NCBI GenBank assembly: GCA_947462515.1
Contig: CANHPJ010000081.1
Coordinates: 1 to 7,246, forward strand
Direction: 5' to 3'
Length of the DNA stretch: 7,246 bases
Source of the DNA: Bacteroidota bacterium
Lineage (GTDB): Bacteria > Bacteroidota > Bacteroidia > JACCXN01
The notes beneath the pieces were generated by a model. It was given only the letters and a program-made list of their open reading frames with translations. It had not been told where the DNA came from and searched no databases. This document shows, piece after piece, positions 6,425-7,246 of this stretch; the stretch's first letter is position 1, and each line of letters opens with the position of its first letter. The translations under genes were made by a program, and so were the position numbers.

Positions 6425-6697
6425 ATGAAAAAATTTATGCTCAATATCCAATTAGAAGGATTGGATAACGAAACAAGAATGAATCTACTCCCTAGGGAAC
6501 AAGAGGTGGTAAAAGAGTTGGAAAAAAATGGGACTATAGTGAATAACTTTATTAAACTTGATATGTCTGGAATTTTTATTGTGATGATGGCGGCAGATGT
6601 TGAAGATGCACATTCAAAACTTTCTGCTTTACCTTATTACCCCTATATGAAAATTGAAATTGTTCCTATTAGGGTGGTTAACAGCGTTAATCAATAA
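6425..6697 (+). CDS. Muconolactone delta-isomerase-like small protein
   Basis: The 90-residue cytoplasmic protein has the size and layout of the muconolactone isomerase-like dimeric alpha+beta barrel (ferredoxin-like) fold. Strand 1 is KKFMLNIQLEG (2-12), followed by a helix around LLPREQEVVKELEKNGTIV (21-39), strand IKLDMSGIFIVMMAAD (43-58), helix VEDAHSKLSALPYYPYM (59-75), and the final strand KIEIVPIRVV (76-85). The P-Y-Y-P-Y-M-K-I-E-I-V-P segment matches the family's 'P-l-..-y-m..ei.pl' ending. True muconolactone isomerase (about 96 residues) acts in the beta-ketoadipate pathway, but no catechol-pathway gene is near. The protein may therefore be a paralogue with a different, unknown small-molecule role. 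It is monocistronic in this window, starting at an ATG after a very A-rich leader. Confidence 0.8.
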   Translation: MKKFMLNIQLEGLDNETRMNLLPREQEVVKELEKNGTIVNNFIKLDMSGIFIVMMAADVEDAHSKLSALPYYPYMKIEIVPIRVVNSVNQ

Positions 6698-6974
6698 ATA
6701 CCGGCTATAAAAACAGCTCAATACTGGTTAAAATCCAACACCAAAAATCGCATAAAACAGAAACCATTTTAAAAAGATTAAAACAAGACATTTCAGAGCA
6801 CCCAGGTCTGATTGGGTTAATTTGATTATTATCTTCCAGACTAAACAAGAATTATTTGAACCCTGACATTCTTTCTTTTTCAATATGCAAACCAGATAAT
6901 TCTCCCGTTTCAGGGATGAAATAGCTATTACTTCAATATATCAGAAAAGAATGCTTTAAAGCAGAACATTCATC
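6698..6974. other. Intergenic stretch without a convincing gene
   Basis: I see no supported gene here. A plus-strand frame is open from 6691 to a TGA at 6823-6825 and then to a TAG at 6922-6924, but it has no ATG near its left end and resembles nothing I recognise. The perfect palindrome TGCTTTAAAGCA lies at 6952-6963, flanked by GAATG (6949-6953) and CATTC (6967-6971). It sits just before the terminator hairpin and may fold with it. Confidence 0.5.
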
Positions 6975-7008
6975 AAAACAGTTTGCCTAAAAAGCAAGCT
7001 GTTTTTTT
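6975..7008. terminator. Strong rho-independent terminator, usable from both sides
   Basis: AAAACAGTTTGC (6975-6986) pairs with GCAAGCTGTTTT (6994-7004 and adjoining T) over a 7-base CTAAAAA loop. All positions pair, one of them as G-U. On the plus strand a run of seven T (7002-7008) follows at once, giving a textbook terminator. On the minus strand the hairpin begins 2 bases after the stop codon of the BamA-type gene and is followed by TTTTGATG, so it can also end that convergent transcript. Confidence 0.8.
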
Positions 7009-7010
7009 AT

Positions 7011-7246
7011 TTAAAAAGGATAACCAATAGCAATATTCAATACCAAATTTTCTCTTCGCCATTCTGATTTCAAAAAATTAATTTTACTTAATACCCAGCT
7101 GTCAACTAAATATGGTACTCTCAGGGGGAAAGCCCAATCTAAGCGAATCAAAAAATATGAAAAATCGAGCCTTAGCCCTGCTCCTGTTCCCAAAGCCAAC
7201 TTCCTATAGAAATCATTTAATTGAAACTTTGCTCCAGGTAAAATTC
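7011..7246 (-). CDS. BamA/TamA-family outer-membrane assembly protein (probably TamL), C-terminal end only
   Basis: Read on the minus strand, the frame enters at the right edge and ends at the TAA at 7013-7011, giving the last 77 residues. They read ILPGAKFQLNDFYRKLALGT, then GAGLRLDFSYFLIRLDWAFP and LRVPYLVDSWVLSKINFLKS, ending WRRENLVLNIAIGYPF. The block G-x-G-x-R-x-D-x-x-x-F-x-x-R-x-D-x-x-x-P-L-R is the conserved penultimate strand of the Omp85 (surface antigen D15) barrel. The terminal aromatic Phe is the BAM recognition signal of outer-membrane beta-barrels. Such proteins insert or assemble outer-membrane components. In Bacteroidota the candidates are BamA and the lipoprotein TamL. The N-LxIAIGYPF-like end suggests TamL, but the POTRA domains and N-terminus lie outside the window, so this is not certain. 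The gene converges on the rest of the window across a shared terminator. Confidence 0.88.
   Translation of the reverse strand, partial: ILPGAKFQLNDFYRKLALGTGAGLRLDFSYFLIRLDWAFPLRVPYLVDSWVLSKINFLKSEWRRENLVLNIAIGYPF

Noticed and set aside
1183..6749. Exact 13-mer AACACCAAAAATC at 1183-1195 and 6737-6749, both in intergenic DNA
   Set aside because: With this base composition about one such match is expected by chance in 7 kb, and the flanks do not extend the similarity.
6691..6924. Plus-strand frame open for 44 codons, a TGA, then 32 more codons
   Set aside because: It has no ATG at its left end, no leader signal and no similarity I recognise. Open frames of this length are plausible by chance.

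Overview
The window is AT-rich and gene-sparse by bacterial standards. It almost certainly comes from a Bacteroidota chromosome, most likely a Flavobacteriia-like or Cytophagia-like lineage. Several things support this. Translation starts lie in A-rich leaders without a GGAGG-type Shine-Dalgarno. The one readable promoter candidate resembles the Bacteroidota TTG / TAnnTTTG type. Signal peptides end in the ...G/A-Q-N pattern typical of the phylum. The protein families (DUF2490, a short MscS, a BamA/TamL-type C-terminus) are also common there. No tRNA, rRNA, CRISPR array, insertion sequence or phage gene was found.

Left part (1-1109). The window opens inside a decayed RelE/HigB-type (phage Gp49-like) toxin gene. 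It has a frameshift, two in-frame stops and a lost C-terminus, and no antitoxin gene follows it. After a short intergenic stretch with GTTAA/TTAAC dyads comes a 240-residue secreted protein of unknown function (387-1109) with one FG-GAP/EF-hand-like D-x-N-x-D-x3-D loop.

Middle part (1322-4339). A slipin (stomatin/SPFH membrane scaffold protein, 1322-2089) stands alone, without the NfeD-type protease usually linked to it. It is followed by a YqjF/DUF2071 protein (2317-3033) and an FAD-dependent amine-oxidase/desaturase-like oxidoreductase (3152-4339). These two point the same way and share a nonanucleotide, ATACTTATC, about 90-110 bases before each start, so they may be co-regulated.

Right part (4478-7246). 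A minimal MscS-type mechanosensitive channel (4478-4984) sits 12 bases ahead of a DUF2490 outer-membrane beta-barrel protein (4997-5680), a likely two-gene operon with a cell-envelope role. Next is a small conserved-looking gene (5888-6145) interrupted by a single TAA codon. A small muconolactone-isomerase-like alpha/beta-barrel protein (6425-6697) follows. After a 277-base gap without a convincing gene there is a strong hairpin terminator (6975-7008). The last feature is the 3' end of a BamA/TamA-family (probably TamL) outer-membrane assembly protein on the minus strand, running off the right edge.

Overall this reads as an ordinary envelope/housekeeping stretch in a genome undergoing some gene decay. 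I see no clear new multi-gene system. The most notable items are the two broken small genes, the channel/barrel pair, and the possible shared control element of the DUF2071 and oxidoreductase genes.
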